DNA of 64,000 nt from Bartonella taylorii. Lineage in GTDB: Bacteria > Pseudomonadota > Alphaproteobacteria > Rhizobiales > Rhizobiaceae. Shown here piece by piece: positions 29,121-39,726 of this stretch. Each line of letters begins with the position of its first letter. The first letter of the stretch is position 1. The notes below the pieces were generated by a model that had not been told where the DNA came from, searched no databases, and saw only the letters and a list, made by a program, of their open reading frames with translations. Position numbers and translations under genes: made by a program. The stretch is from positions 265,001 through 329,000 of the forward strand of contig NZ_CP083693.1 in assembly GCF_023920105.1 (NCBI RefSeq), given 5' to 3'.

Positions 29121-30782
29121 TTACATATTGAGATAAAGTGGTCCCTCATTGCCTTGCGGACAGGTCCAATTGATATTTTGGTTTGGGTCTTTGATATCGC
29201 AGGTTTTACAATGTATGCAGTTTGAAGCATTGATAACATAAGTTTCTTGATCATTATGGTCTAGCCATTCGTAGACAGCTGCGGGGCAATAGCGTGTCGA
29301 GGGCCCTCCATAGATTGCATATTCGGAGTTTTTTTGTTTTTTTAATGAGGCTACTTTTAAATGGCAAGGTTGGTTTTCTTCATGATGTGTATGAGAAAGT
29401 GCGACACTAGAAAGACGATCAAAGGTTACAATACCATCTGGTTTTGGATAAGCAATGGGTTGAAATTTTTCTGCTGGTTCGAGACATTCATAATCTGCTT
29501 TTGTGTGAGAGAGTGTTTTAAATAAGGAAAATCCAAATAATTGTTGCCACCACAGATCAAAGCCGGCAAGCTTAATTCCGTATTTTGTGCCGAATTTTTC
29601 CCAGAGTGGTTTCGCGTTGCGTACTTTATAAAGATCTTTTCCAATGGGACCTTTTCGCCAATGTTCTTCGATTTCTTTGACTTCATCATGGGCGCGGCCT
29701 TGAGCAAGAGCGGTAGCGATTTTATCGGCTGCTAATATACCAGATAGGATGGCATTGTGAGATCCTTTGATACGGGGGACATTGACAAAACCAGCAGAAC
29801 AGCCAATAAGCGCTCCACCGGGAAAGGTAAGTTTTGGTACAGATTGCCAACCGCCTTCGCTGATGACGCGTGCACCATAAGAAAGGCGCTTTGCACCTTT
29901 GAAAATTTCATAAAGTTGAGGGTGTGTTTTAAAACGTTGAAACTCTTCGAAGGGAGAAATATAAGGATTTTTATAATCTAAGTGCACAACAAAACCGGCA
30001 GAAACTAAGTTGTTTTCTTGGTGATAAAGAAAACCGCCACCACCGGTACGATTGTCTAAGGGCCAACCGGTAAAATGTTGAACTAAACCAAGTTTGTGTT
30101 TTTGTGGATCAACTTCCCAAAGTTCTTTGAGACCGAGACCAAACTTTTGTGGTTCACGGTTTTTACTAAGATCAAATTTCTGTATTAGTTGTTTTGCAAT
30201 GGAGCCACGCGCGCCTTCTGCGACTAGGGTATATTTTGCTAGTAAGGCCATACCTGGCATGTAATTTTTCCCAGGGGTCCCATTCTTTTCAAGCCCCATA
30301 TCACCTGTGAGAACACCAATGATAGCTCCATTATCGTTTTGAATGATTTCTGTTATGGCAAAACCAGGATAGATTTCGACGCCGAGCGCTTCGGCTTTTT
30401 TGCTTAACCAACGGCAAACATTTCCGAGCGAAACGATATAGCATCCATCATTTGATAAGATTTTTGGGCGCAAAATATTGGGAAATACTGTGGCGTTTTT
30501 GGGCTTTAGAAGAAAAAACTGATCACTGGTGACAGGTGTTTTGAAAGGATGATCGTTTTCATTTCTCCATTCTGGCAAGAGTGTATCAATGCCGATAGGG
30601 TCAACAACTGCTCCAGACAGGATATGTGCACCAACTTCAGTGCCTTTTTCAACGATTGTGACAGAAAGTTCGGGATTAATCTGTTTGAGACGAATTGCGG
30701 CAGAAAGTCCTGCAGGTCCAGCTCCGATAATTACTATGTCAAATTCCATAGTTTCACGTTGGTGATGCACAGATGCATTCAT
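29121..30782 (-). CDS. Electron transfer flavoprotein-ubiquinone oxidoreductase
   Basis: A 553-residue FAD and 4Fe-4S enzyme that passes electrons from ETF to ubiquinone at the inner membrane. The FAD-binding motif IVIIGAGPAGLSAAIRL is near residues 16-32, GALIGCSAGFVNVPRIKG is mid-protein, and the C-terminal ferredoxin-like motif CIHCKTCDIKDP, with a fourth Cys in WTCPQG, binds the cluster. Length matches. It follows etfA by three bases, so it is in one transcript with etfB and etfA. Confidence 0.95.
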   Translation of the reverse strand: MNASVHHQRETMEFDIVIIGAGPAGLSAAIRLKQINPELSVTIVEKGTEVGAHILSGAVVDPIGIDTLLPEWRNENDHPFKTPVTSDQFFLLKPKNATVFPNILRPKILSNDGCYIVSLGNVCRWLSKKAEALGVEIYPGFAITEIIQNDNGAIIGVLTGDMGLEKNGTPGKNYMPGMALLAKYTLVAEGARGSIAKQLIQKFDLSKNREPQKFGLGLKELWEVDPQKHKLGLVQHFTGWPLDNRTGGGGFLYHQENNLVSAGFVVHLDYKNPYISPFEEFQRFKTHPQLYEIFKGAKRLSYGARVISEGGWQSVPKLTFPGGALIGCSAGFVNVPRIKGSHNAILSGILAADKIATALAQGRAHDEVKEIEEHWRKGPIGKDLYKVRNAKPLWEKFGTKYGIKLAGFDLWWQQLFGFSLFKTLSHTKADYECLEPAEKFQPIAYPKPDGIVTFDRLSSVALSHTHHEENQPCHLKVASLKKQKNSEYAIYGGPSTRYCPAAVYEWLDHNDQETYVINASNCIHCKTCDIKDPNQNINWTCPQGNEGPLYLNM

Positions 30783-30785
30783 GGC

Positions 30786-31706
30786 TTATAAAGCTTTCTC
30801 CAACTCAGGAATAATTTGATGAAGATCGCCTATGAGGGCGTAATCAGCAATTTGCATGATAGGGGCTTCAGCATCTTTGTTAATAGCTACAATAACTTGC
30901 GCATCCATTATGCCGGCTAAATGTTGGATTGCACCGGAAATACCGACAGCAATATAGAGTTCTGGAGCAACAACTTTGCCTGTTTGTCCAATTTGCCAGT
31001 CATTAGGAGCATAGCCTGCGTCCACTGCTGCGCGGCTAGCACCTAAAGCAGCTTTTAGTTTGTTTGCAAGGGGGAGAAGGAGTGCCATAAATTGCTCTTG
31101 TGAGCCAAGACCACGTCCGCCTGATATAATAACACGTGCGCAGGTGAGATCAGGGCGATCACTTTTGTTGGTTTCTGCTTTTATGAAAGAAGAAAGGTTT
31201 GGATTGGGAGCTGGTGTTATCGTTTTAATGGGAGCAGTGTTATTTTGGAAAGGGGCTGGTATGAAAGAGGCTGTACGGACTGTAATAACTTTTTGGCGAT
31301 CAGTGGTGCGTACAGTTTCAAGTGCATTTCCTGCATAGATTGGTCGTTTAAAGGTATCGGGGGCAATAACCGCGATAATGTCTGAGATTTGCATAAGATC
31401 AAGAAGAGCAGCTACGCGTGGCATTACATTTTTACCAGTACTGGTAGATGCAGCCATGATCACATCATAATTATTCGCATATTTGACAATTGTATTTGCC
31501 ATAGGTTCAGCGAGTTGATGTGCTAAATAATCAGCTTCAGCAACAAGAATTTGCCGTATACCAGCGAGCTTGGAACTGTTTTCGGCAATCTTTTGAACCT
31601 TTGTTCCACAAACCAAAATATCAATATTATCGCTGATTGCTTGCGCTGCGGTGAGTGCTTTTGCAGTTTCCTCTATATTATGTTCGGCCAATAAAAGAAT
31701 TGCCAT
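30786..31706 (-). CDS. etfA: Electron transfer flavoprotein alpha subunit
   Basis: A 306-residue FixB-type subunit. The C-terminal FAD-binding domain has [38 protein letters not shown] and [14 protein letters not shown], diagnostic of ETF-alpha. It pairs with the etfB product as an FAD/AMP heterodimer taking electrons from acyl-CoA and other dehydrogenases. It lies ~50 bases after etfB and three bases before the ETF-QO gene. Confidence 0.96.
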   Translation of the reverse strand: MAILLLAEHNIEETAKALTAAQAISDNIDILVCGTKVQKIAENSSKLAGIRQILVAEADYLAHQLAEPMANTIVKYANNYDVIMAASTSTGKNVMPRVAALLDLMQISDIIAVIAPDTFKRPIYAGNALETVRTTDRQKVITVRTASFIPAPFQNNTAPIKTITPAPNPNLSSFIKAETNKSDRPDLTCARVIISGGRGLGSQEQFMALLLPLANKLKAALGASRAAVDAGYAPNDWQIGQTGKVVAPELYIAVGISGAIQHLAGIMDAQVIVAINKDAEAPIMQIADYALIGDLHQIIPELEKAL

Positions 31707-31758
31707 AAGTTTTTGCCCTTTTATACAGTGTTGTTTTTGATCTATTTGTTATCGAATA

Positions 31759-32505
31759 TTAAATGCGATTTGTTTGTTTTAGCGCATTGACTAGTTCTGC
31801 TACATTAGCCACTTTGACACCGGATTGACGGGCTTTGGGCTCTTCAACGCTAAGGAGTGTTAAGCGTGCTTTTGTATCTACGCCAAGGTTGGCAAGTGCT
31901 TTTTGTTCAATGAGCTTCTTTCTTGCCTTCATAATATTGGGCAGAGAAGTATAACGTGGTTCATTTAACCGTAGATCAGCAGTCATCACGATGGGGAGGG
32001 GTAGACAAAGAGTTTGTGTGCCATTATCTACTTCACGGATAACAGTCGCGTGCCCATTTTCTATGTTTAGATGCGAAGCAAAAGTTGCTTGCCCCCAACC
32101 AAGAAGCGCTGCTAACATTTGTCCGGTTTGGTTGCTATCATCATCAATGGCTTGTTTTCCTAAAAAGACTATATCTGGTTTTTCATCATGAACAATGACC
32201 TTGAGAATTTTAGCAATTGCTAGGGGTTCAAGTGTCTGCTCTGTTGTTACAAGGAGTGCGCGATCGGCACCCATTGCAAGCCCTGTTCGTAAGGTTTCCT
32301 GTGCGGCTTCAGGTCCAATTGAAACAAGAACAACTTCTGAAATTTTTCCAGATTCTTTCTGGCGAATTGCTTCTTCCACGGCGATTTCATCAAAAGGGTT
32401 CATAGACATCTTTACGTGAGATAGATCAAGGCCTGTGCCATCAGGTTTGACGCGTATTTTGATGTTATAATCAACAACACGTTTGACAGCGACAATTATT
32501 TTCAT
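31759..32505 (-). CDS. etfB: Electron transfer flavoprotein beta subunit
   Basis: A 248-residue FixA-type subunit beginning [16 protein letters not shown]. The start at 32505 follows an AGAGGATC site and gives the family N-terminus; an upstream in-frame ATG at 32532 would add nine residues. AMP-binding runs [19 protein letters not shown] and [19 protein letters not shown] are present, and the late run [16 protein letters not shown] is typical. First gene of the etfB-etfA-ETF-QO operon. Confidence 0.95.
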   Translation of the reverse strand: MKIIVAVKRVVDYNIKIRVKPDGTGLDLSHVKMSMNPFDEIAVEEAIRQKESGKISEVVLVSIGPEAAQETLRTGLAMGADRALLVTTEQTLEPLAIAKILKVIVHDEKPDIVFLGKQAIDDDSNQTGQMLAALLGWGQATFASHLNIENGHATVIREVDNGTQTLCLPLPIVMTADLRLNEPRYTSLPNIMKARKKLIEQKALANLGVDTKARLTLLSVEEPKARQSGVKVANVAELVNALKQTNRI

Positions 32506-32532
32506 GATGATCCTCTTTGTTTGTATGATCAA

Positions 32533-33005
32533 AAGTTTATCCTAATAATCATAAGAAACCAAATCGTTTAGAACTGAATTTCACTTATAATTGGTTTTCT
32601 CATTATATAAGCTTTCTTGCATTTATTTGTACTCTTATCATCGTGTCCAATCTATATTTGGCTTTTTTTGCACTTCAATAATTGTCTTCTTTGTTTGAAC
32701 AAAAAGTAAAAAATCAGTGTGTTATGAGAGTATTCTTTCTTTAGGTTCGTATGCTTGCTTTGTAACGGATATCAGAGGTCTTTTATGTAATGGCAAAAAA
32801 GTAAAAAAAGCAAAAATGGAGGAGAGGCTTTTCAATTTAAATCTTGAAAGCAGGAAAATTAAAGTTCACTCTTTTAAAGATTTTTGGCAATGTTTTGGAA
32901 ATTCTTAAAGCTCTATTTACTAAAATAGAGCACACTTTCCATTCATTTGTGCGATTCTTTGCAAAAAATTAATGAGGCGTAGCATTTGCAATACAGTGAG
33001 GGGTA
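32533..33005. other. Divergent spacer
   Basis: About 470 A+T-rich bases between etfB and the next plus-strand gene. A 63-codon frame at 32717-32908 shows no family resemblance and is probably chance. Confidence 0.45.
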
Positions 33006-33839
33006 GTGTTTTTGAATACGAAGAGTCATATTATAGAGCAAATTAAGCATGAAAAACCCTCTTTTTTTGCTATTGAGCAAAAGGAGACGGTGGGCACGCC
33101 TACTGAAGTGACGATGTCGGATATTGCTAAAAAATTGCGCTTGGTTCATGCACAAATGCAGATGAAGCATTCACCGCGTCATTTGACATTACAAAGCTCT
33201 GTGGAAGAGAGTTTTAAATCTTACTTGGATGATATTAGTCGGGCAATTTTGGCAGAGTATTATATACGTCGCCAAAAAGAAAAAAAGCTGTTTGAGCATT
33301 TAGAGCAGATAAAAACGCTTGTTCAGAGTTTGCATAGCGAAAAAAAAAGCTTAGAACAAGCAGCAGTAACACGGTATATGTCTCGTTCAAAATCGTTTGA
33401 TTCTGTTGTACAGCATCTTGCTCATATGAAATGTGAGGAAAGCCAAGAATGCGCGTCGCTCCAAAAGGTACAAAATTTTTCGGAACAAAATAGCATAACT
33501 CCAATCCAAACAAATATTGAAAATACATTGCAACAGGGGAATAGAAGCTCTTCACCAATAGAGGATATGAAGTCTTCTTCAAAAGAGGCTGAGGAGTTTG
33601 TGGAGAATTCTGTAATAGAAGAAAGGCGCTCTGCTGTTCAAGCATCTGGTCGTTGCATTGAAAATGATCAATCTTCTTCATTGAAAGCGGAGTCTCTGGG
33701 AATTTCCTTTTTTTTATGTTATCCTATTAAAAAATTTCTTCTTTGTTTTTTAATCATTGCATTTATGGCAGCGATGACGTTATGCTTTTATGGCTTTTTA
33801 AAAGGAGTTCATTTTTTTAATTTTATGATGTTAGGTTAA
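33006..33839 (+). CDS. Hypothetical coiled-coil protein with C-terminal membrane helix
   Basis: A 277-residue protein. GTG start at 33006 after GTGAGGGG. Residues about 60-125 are strongly helical and charged, probably a coiled coil. Residues 130-220 are Ser/Glu-rich and disordered-looking. Residues 235-265 form one hydrophobic helix near the C-terminus, so it could be tail-anchored with the body in the cytoplasm. I do not recognise a family. It is followed at 160 bases by the TauE gene on the same strand. Confidence 0.6.
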   Translation: MFLNTKSHIIEQIKHEKPSFFAIEQKETVGTPTEVTMSDIAKKLRLVHAQMQMKHSPRHLTLQSSVEESFKSYLDDISRAILAEYYIRRQKEKKLFEHLEQIKTLVQSLHSEKKSLEQAAVTRYMSRSKSFDSVVQHLAHMKCEESQECASLQKVQNFSEQNSITPIQTNIENTLQQGNRSSSPIEDMKSSSKEAEEFVENSVIEERRSAVQASGRCIENDQSSSLKAESLGISFFLCYPIKKFLLCFLIIAFMAAMTLCFYGFLKGVHFFNFMMLG

Positions 33840-33999
33840 GTGATGTGTAGTAGGTTGCACATTCATAATTTTGCAAAAACGTGTGTAGCATCTAAACTTG
33901 TTCTTTTAAACGTGCAACAAAGATTATTGAAGAGGGGAGTTGATTAAAGAGAAGCTCTCGAATTATCTAAAAATTCAAATTATCTTGAAGGTTCTGTAA

Positions 34000-34920
34000 G
34001 TGAGTATTTATTTACCAATTGCTGAAATGTCACTCAACATGCTGATCTTGATTGGTATGGGAGTTGTTGCTGGTTTTTTTTCAGGCCTTTTTGGAATTGG
34101 TGGTGGTTTTCTCATCACGCCTTTATTGATTTTTTATAATATTCCTCCTGCTATTGCTGTTGCAACAGGGGCTAATCAGATGATTGCATCATCTGTAACT
34201 GGGGCGATTACACATTTTAGAAGACGTACTCTTGATATAAAACTTGGTATTTTTTTAGTGATTGGAGGAGGGATTGGCTCTCTAATCGGGATTCAGATTT
34301 TTTCTGTTCTGAAAAAATTAGGGCAATTAGATCTCATGATTTCGCTTCTTTATGTGATTCTTCTTGGGAGTGTAGGAAGTCTGATGATTATTGAAAGTTG
34401 GCGTGATATGGTGCGTCAACGCACAGCACAAAAAGTCAATGTTCGTCTTGCAGGTAGACATAATTGGATCCATCGCTTGCCGTTGAAAATGCGTTTTCGG
34501 ACATCAATGATATATGTTAGCATCATTCCAGTTTTAGGAATTGGTCTTATTGTTGGTTTATTGTCTTCTATTATGGGGATTGGTGGGGGATTCTTTATGA
34601 TACCAGCATTGATTTATCTTATGCGTGTCCCAACTCGTGTGGTGATTGGAACTTCACTTTTTCAAATTACATTTGTCTCTTCTTTTACCACAGTTTTACA
34701 AAGTGTAAGTAATCAGTCAGTTGATATTGTTTTGGCTTTTTTACTGATGCTTGGCGGAAGTATTGGTGCACAATATGGAACACGCACTGGACGAAAATTA
34801 CAGGCTGAACAATTGCGCATGGCGCTTGCATTTTTGGTGTTGATTGTATGTATGCGTCTTGCTTTTCAATTATTTGTACGCCCTGATAATCTTTTCTCTC
34901 TGGATATTCTGATGAGATAA
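34000..34920 (+). CDS. TauE/SafE-family sulfite/anion exporter
   Basis: A 306-residue membrane protein with about eight helices. It carries the two family repeats: GFFSGLFGIGGGFLITPLLI near residue 26 and a second LLSSIMGIGGGFFMIPALIY near residue 188. The family exports sulfite, sulfoacetate or related anions. GTG start at 34000, eight bases after GAAGG. The stop is two bases before the start of the TIGR02186-type gene, the usual alphaproteobacterial pair. Confidence 0.9.
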   Translation: MSIYLPIAEMSLNMLILIGMGVVAGFFSGLFGIGGGFLITPLLIFYNIPPAIAVATGANQMIASSVTGAITHFRRRTLDIKLGIFLVIGGGIGSLIGIQIFSVLKKLGQLDLMISLLYVILLGSVGSLMIIESWRDMVRQRTAQKVNVRLAGRHNWIHRLPLKMRFRTSMIYVSIIPVLGIGLIVGLLSSIMGIGGGFFMIPALIYLMRVPTRVVIGTSLFQITFVSSFTTVLQSVSNQSVDIVLAFLLMLGGSIGAQYGTRTGRKLQAEQLRMALAFLVLIVCMRLAFQLFVRPDNLFSLDILMR

Positions 34921-34922
34921 AA

Positions 34923-35732
34923 ATGGGTAGATTATTTTCTTTATGCATTATTGCGGGTTGCTTTTATATAGTCTCTTCTTCTACGTGGGGGCATGTTGGC
35001 ACGAAAGCTGCGCTCCTTGATCAAGTTAATCACGAGACTATCCAAATTATCGTAACAACGAGTACGATTACAGTTGATGCACATTTTGATGGTCGTGATT
35101 TTTATATTGCTGGTGTTTTGGAAAATATTGATCCATTGTATTCTCGACAGAACCGCTATGATATTGTTGTGAGCTTGGAAGGACAAGCTCGATCTATGAT
35201 TATGCGGGAAAAAAAACGTAATGCTGGAGTTTGGGTTAACACAGATTCTCTCACTTTTAAAAATGTTCCTCTCTTTTATTCTATGGTCACAACGCGTGAG
35301 ACTGATGCTATTACTGGCGTTGAAGATTATAAACGTTTGAGACTAGGATTACCCTATTTGTTGTTGCAGACGGATGAACAAGATCAGGGGAAAATACAGA
35401 TTTTTCGCGATGAACTTATAAAATTGCAAAAAGCTAAAAACCTTTACCATGAGGAAGTGGGTGGCGTCCGTTTTGGTTCCGGTGCACTATTTACAGCGCA
35501 TTTTCGTTTGCCGGCAAATATTCCTGTCGGACATTATCAGGCTCGAGCTTATCTTTTCCGCGATGGGGAATTTATTGATAGTGCGACTACAACTCTTGAA
35601 ATCGTTAAAGCACATATTGCTTATACAATTTTTCATGCAGCGCATAAGCATAGTTTTATATATGGTATTGTAGCGGTAATTGTGGCTATTAGTACAGGCT
35701 TTTTATGTCGTTTAATTTTTCGAAAAGATTAG
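34923..35732 (+). CDS. TIGR02186-type membrane-anchored protein
   Basis: A 269-residue protein with a signal-type N-terminal helix (about 5-22), a periplasmic beta-rich region (about 30-240) and a C-terminal helix (about 245-265). The run ITVDAHFDGRDFYIAGVL and the tail ending RLIFRKD fit the conserved family that sits beside TauE-type exporters in alphaproteobacteria. Its exact job is unknown; partnership with the exporter is inferred from two-base spacing. Confidence 0.82.
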   Translation: MGRLFSLCIIAGCFYIVSSSTWGHVGTKAALLDQVNHETIQIIVTTSTITVDAHFDGRDFYIAGVLENIDPLYSRQNRYDIVVSLEGQARSMIMREKKRNAGVWVNTDSLTFKNVPLFYSMVTTRETDAITGVEDYKRLRLGLPYLLLQTDEQDQGKIQIFRDELIKLQKAKNLYHEEVGGVRFGSGALFTAHFRLPANIPVGHYQARAYLFRDGEFIDSATTTLEIVKAHIAYTIFHAAHKHSFIYGIVAVIVAISTGFLCRLIFRKD

Positions 35733-35754
35733 TAGAAGGGAAACGTGAAGGCGT

Positions 35755-36036
35755 TTATTTTTTATGAAAAATGCGTAGAAAAAGAAAAATAGGCACAACA
35801 ATAATGGCACCCATCATGGTCATATGGGAAAAATTTGCAAGAGTTATAAATCCTGTTTTCCATAGAGATTTAAAAAATTCTATTATTCTTTGCACGAGAC
35901 TTGGAGGAGTCCACCCAAAAAAGTTCATCACGATGCCAACAAGGAATGAAAGGATGAGCAATTTTAAAGCAACATGCCCTGATGTTCTTCCAAGAAATGC
36001 ATGAAGAGAATTAGACAACTTTTTCCTTTTGTTCAT
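35755..36036 (-). CDS. DUF6460-type small membrane protein
   Basis: A 93-residue protein with two membrane helices (about 24-44 and 66-88). A conserved WTPPSLVQRIIEFFKSLW stretch lies between them. The pattern matches a small alphaproteobacterial family of unknown function. It is convergent with the TIGR02186-type gene, with only 22 bases between stops, and lies 53 bases downstream of a small same-strand gene. Confidence 0.75.
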   Translation of the reverse strand: MNKRKKLSNSLHAFLGRTSGHVALKLLILSFLVGIVMNFFGWTPPSLVQRIIEFFKSLWKTGFITLANFSHMTMMGAIIVVPIFLFLRIFHKK

Positions 36037-36089
36037 TTTAATTCACTTTCGCGTATATTACGCTTTCACTGCATAACACAATCATGTTA

Positions 36090-36227
36090 TCACCAAAAAG
36101 AAAAAATGTTTCTTTTGTTTTTCCTTACTTTTTTTTCGAGTTCACCACCTTGTAATACTGGTGTAACATCTGCGCTTGTTTCTGAAACGCGTTCGTGTTC
36201 TGTTGGCATTTTTCGAGGTTTTTTCAT
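36090..36227 (-). CDS. Possible small protein, 45 residues
   Basis: ATG at 36227 is preceded by AAAGGA at a six-base spacing. The product begins MKKPRKMPTEHERVSET and ends in a Lys-rich tail, KNKRNIFSFW. It is hydrophilic. It lies just upstream of, and on the same strand as, the DUF6460 gene, so they may form an operon. The evidence is the ribosome site and the spacing; I recognise no family. Confidence 0.5.
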   Translation of the reverse strand: MKKPRKMPTEHERVSETSADVTPVLQGGELEKKVRKNKRNIFSFW

Positions 36228-36477
36228 AGTATTCCTTTCATTAATTTGATGGATATTGTTTAGTTTCTAAGAATTTGTGGGAGAATATTGATAATGTCTC
36301 GACGTTCTACATGATGATGAAAATTTTCTGTACTACGTCTAAGAACCTATAATAGCTTTATATATTGTGTATAGGGCGTAATTTCAAGACATCTTCTCTT
36401 AGAGAGACTATTCATTTGGGTAAAATTGTGCTCGTATAGGTATTAACAGTGGATATTTCAATCTGCGTAAATTGAAA

Positions 36478-37146
36478 AAATAGTAAGTTTGTTGTTGAAA
36501 AAGCATGCGGAACAAAGGAAGCAGAGTTTAGTGTTTCTGAAAGAGTGGGGAGCTTTTAATTGGATTGTTGAAGAAAGTTTTGGTTATTATCTGCGGATGT
36601 GTGGTAAAATGACAGGTTATTACGCTGCTCATGTTTCAGATTATATTCTCTTTGCCTTAAAATATCGCGAGGTACAAATTTTGAGTTATTTTTTGGTGTG
36701 GAGTTGTGGAAAGCTCAAATTCCCTCTGAATAAGGGATAGATGTGGTTATTGTGGGCAGTTTACAACTTATTTAGGATTATCAAAATATCAAATTGTTAA
36801 GGAGGTTTTTGCACAAACGGGAGTTGGCGGTTTGATGACACTTCATTAGAAAATCGTAAGAAGAAGTTCTGTTTGATGAAATAAAGAATAAGTTTTTGCC
36901 TTATATGCCATGAGTTTAGGTGTTGTGGTATCATCAACAGGTAGTTATCATGCGTGATATCACTCATTGGATATTAGAGCATTTTCTGTTGCATATTTTT
37001 GTTTGGCCTATACCTGTTCAGGGGGAAAGAATGGTTGGAAGGTAGCTGCTGCTTTTGAAGATTTTGAATTTTACTTCTAAGAGGTGTGGTTTCTAAGCCT
37101 TATCTTATTATTTTTGTCTGTCGTTGTTGCATGGGGAATTTATAGA
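36478..37146 (+). pseudogene. Decayed xseA copy 1
   Basis: The sequence aligns from start to about residue 220 with the intact xseA at 41787. The first part, SLLLKKHAEQRKQSLVF, corresponds to [36 protein letters not shown] matches [18 protein letters not shown]; later come runs equivalent to [13 protein letters not shown] and [13 protein letters not shown]. Many stops and indels are present. Its last ~250 bases serve as the upstream region of the following binding-protein gene. Confidence 0.8.
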
Positions 37147-37169
37147 ATAAGCTTTAAAAGGAAAAGTCT

Positions 37170-38801
37170 ATGAACTTGAAAAGAAAAATATTGAAGGGTA
37201 GCAGCTCTTTTGTTTCTGCTGTTATTGCTTTGGGGATACTTGTGCAACAAGTTGCAGCAAAAACACCTGCCGATACCCTCGTGATGGCTTTGAATCTCGA
37301 TTCAATCGAGACTTTTGATCCTGCGCAAATCAATGAACGTTATGGCAATGAAATTGTTGCCAATATTTGTGATAATTTAATCGATTCTGCTACAGATGAT
37401 CCAGCTAAAATAGCGCCTTCTTTGGCAAAGAGTTGGGATGTTTCAAATGAGGGCGGGGGTACGGTAATTACTTTTCATTTGCGCGATGGTTTGAAGTTTA
37501 ATGATGGTCGGCCTGCTGGTGCTCATGATCTTGTTTGGGGTATGAGGCGGATTGTTAAATTGAAGTTGTCTGCAGCGGCAGTATTTAACGAATATGGAAT
37601 TACAGAACAAAATGTTGATTCTACTCTTCAAGCACCGGATGAAAAAACCGTAGTGATGAAATTTGATAAACCTTATCCAGCAGAGATAATCCTTGGACAT
37701 ATTCTTACTACTCGTGTTGCTGCTTTGCTTGATCGTGAGACAATTATGAAACACGAACAAGATGGTGATATGGGCAATCGCTATTTGGCAAGTCATGCTG
37801 CTTGTGTTGGTCCTTATCAATTAGTGAGCTGGCGTTCTGGAGAAGCAATTTTGTTGCGTGCAAGTTCCAATTATTGGGGAGAGGCAGCAAAATTGAAGCA
37901 GATTTTAATTCGTCATATTGCAGAGCCTGGCACACAACGTTTGTTGTTAGAAAAACATGATATCGATGTTGCTCGTAATGTGATGCCAGAGGATATAGCA
38001 GATCTTCAAGCAACAACAGATATTAAGATTGAAAAAGTGTTGGCGCCATCTGTGATAATGTGGGGATTTAATACGACAAATCCCATTTTTGCCAATGAAA
38101 AGGTGCGTTTGGCGATGCGCTATCTTATCGATTATGACACTATTGGAAAGACTCTTCTTAAAGATGTTGGTATTCCACGGGCAAGCTTTATTCCCATTGG
38201 TAATCTTGGGGCTTTGAATGAAAAAGAAGGGCAACCCTTTAAACTTGATCTAAAAAAAGCCAAGCAGCTTTTAACGGAAGCAGGTTATCCGAATGGTTTT
38301 CAGGCCAATATTTTAGCAGGAAAATCTCCTTATCCTTTTGCTTTGCCCATTGCTCAGTCTATCCAGGACAATGCAAAAAAAATAGGTGTGCGCTTTAAGA
38401 TTGAACATTTTGTAGGAACGCAGTTGTTTTCAAAACTTTATGCACGGGGCTTTGATACAATTTTTATGGGATGGAATAACGATTCTGCAGATCCTTATAC
38501 AATGGCTTCACGTCTTGTTTATAATCCTGATAATCGATTTGAAGCTAAAAACACAGGCTATCCTAGTTGGTGCCATGGCTATTTTGATGAAGATATGAAT
38601 AAGAAGGTAAGGGAAGCCCTGTTTCAAAAAGATCCACAGAAACGGGCACAAATGTATGCTGATTTGCAGCGTGATTTTATGCAAAAAGGACCTTATGCTT
38701 TTATTTATCAGACATATAGTATTATCACTATGACACCTGAAGTAAAAAAATGGGTGTGGAATAGTGCACCACGTATTTTTTATAATGCTATTGAAAAATA
38801 A
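37170..38801 (+). CDS. Peptide ABC transporter substrate-binding protein, copy 1
   Basis: A 543-residue periplasmic protein of the SBP_bac_5 (DppA/OppA) family. A Sec signal peptide (about 1-30, cleaved after VAA) precedes LVMALNLDSIETFDPAQ, the conserved SAKSWDVS...ITFHLRDGLKFNDG region and the late run FDTIFMGWNNDSADPY. It delivers oligopeptides, or in some Bartonella and Brucella relatives haem, to an inner-membrane permease; no permease genes are adjacent. The second copy at 39727 is roughly 85% identical by eye. Ribosome site AAAAGGAAAAG. It is followed by a hairpin at 38846-38891. Confidence 0.9.
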   Translation: MNLKRKILKGSSSFVSAVIALGILVQQVAAKTPADTLVMALNLDSIETFDPAQINERYGNEIVANICDNLIDSATDDPAKIAPSLAKSWDVSNEGGGTVITFHLRDGLKFNDGRPAGAHDLVWGMRRIVKLKLSAAAVFNEYGITEQNVDSTLQAPDEKTVVMKFDKPYPAEIILGHILTTRVAALLDRETIMKHEQDGDMGNRYLASHAACVGPYQLVSWRSGEAILLRASSNYWGEAAKLKQILIRHIAEPGTQRLLLEKHDIDVARNVMPEDIADLQATTDIKIEKVLAPSVIMWGFNTTNPIFANEKVRLAMRYLIDYDTIGKTLLKDVGIPRASFIPIGNLGALNEKEGQPFKLDLKKAKQLLTEAGYPNGFQANILAGKSPYPFALPIAQSIQDNAKKIGVRFKIEHFVGTQLFSKLYARGFDTIFMGWNNDSADPYTMASRLVYNPDNRFEAKNTGYPSWCHGYFDEDMNKKVREALFQKDPQKRAQMYADLQRDFMQKGPYAFIYQTYSIITMTPEVKKWVWNSAPRIFYNAIEK

Positions 38802-38845
38802 GTATGTCTTAAATGTTGTAACATATAAAAATACTATCATGATAT

Positions 38846-38891
38846 CTTCGATGTTTTGTATAGGGTTTAAAACTTTAGCAAAATATCGAAG
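38846..38891 (+). terminator. Hairpin after binding-protein copy 1
   Basis: CTTCGATGTTTTG and CAAAATATCGAAG pair with one mismatch around a 20-base loop, 45 bases past the stop. A T-rich stretch follows. Probable terminator. Confidence 0.5.
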
Positions 38892-39029
38892 TTTATTTGT
38901 AAAATGTATTGATTTATTCTCTATAGAGTAACTTCAATACACCCTTCTTTAGAGAGGGGCTATGCATTTTTATAAAATGCATGTACACATAGATATTAAG
39001 ATTGGAGATTTTAATCTTAAGTAAACTAA

Positions 39030-39703
39030 AAAAATAATAAATTTGTTTGTTAAAGAAACGAGCACACTGAATATAAGCAGAATTTAGTATTTTTTAGAAA
39101 AAGCGGGGGACCTTAGAATGTACTGTTGAGAAAAAATTTGGTTGTATGTAGGTGAATTTGGGGAGTATGAGGTTATTGTGGAGCTGATGCTTCAAATTGC
39201 ACTGCCTTTCCTTAAAAATGATGATATGCTGGGGATTGTCCTTGGTGTGGGTTCATGAAAATGCTCAAATTGCCTTGTGAGGAAGGAGAGGAGTGTCCAT
39301 GGTTAGCACTTGCTTATGAGGATCATCAAAATATCAAAGGATGATTGAGGTTTTTAAACCAACCGAGGTTGGTGCTCTGAGGATTCTTTTTAGAAAATCG
39401 CAAAAAGAGATTTGAAGCAGAAGTCTTGTTTGATGAGATAAAGAAGAAACTTTTGTCTTATATGCCCTGAGTTTAGGTGTTGTGGCATCATCAACAGGTA
39501 GTTATCATGCGTGATATCACTCATTGGATATTAGAGCATTTTCTGTTGCATCTTTTTGTTTGGCCTATACCTGTTCAGGGGGAAAGAATGGTTGGAAGGT
39601 AGCTGCTGCTTTTGAAGATTTTGAATTTTACTTCTAAGAGGTGTGGTTTCTAAGCCTTATCTTATTATTTTTGTCTGTCGTTGTTGCATGGGGAATTTAT
39701 AGA
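39030..39703 (+). pseudogene. Decayed xseA copy 2
   Basis: A second degenerate xseA segment with the same extent as copy 1. It contains counterparts of KFGY, of the [22 protein letters not shown] region (GSSKYQRMIEVFKPTEVGAL, in broken frames) and of the [10 protein letters not shown] region. Its final ~250 bases are nearly identical to those before binding-protein copy 1, showing that the two units arose by duplication. Confidence 0.8.
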
Positions 39704-39726
39704 ATAAGCTTTAAAAGGAAAAGCCT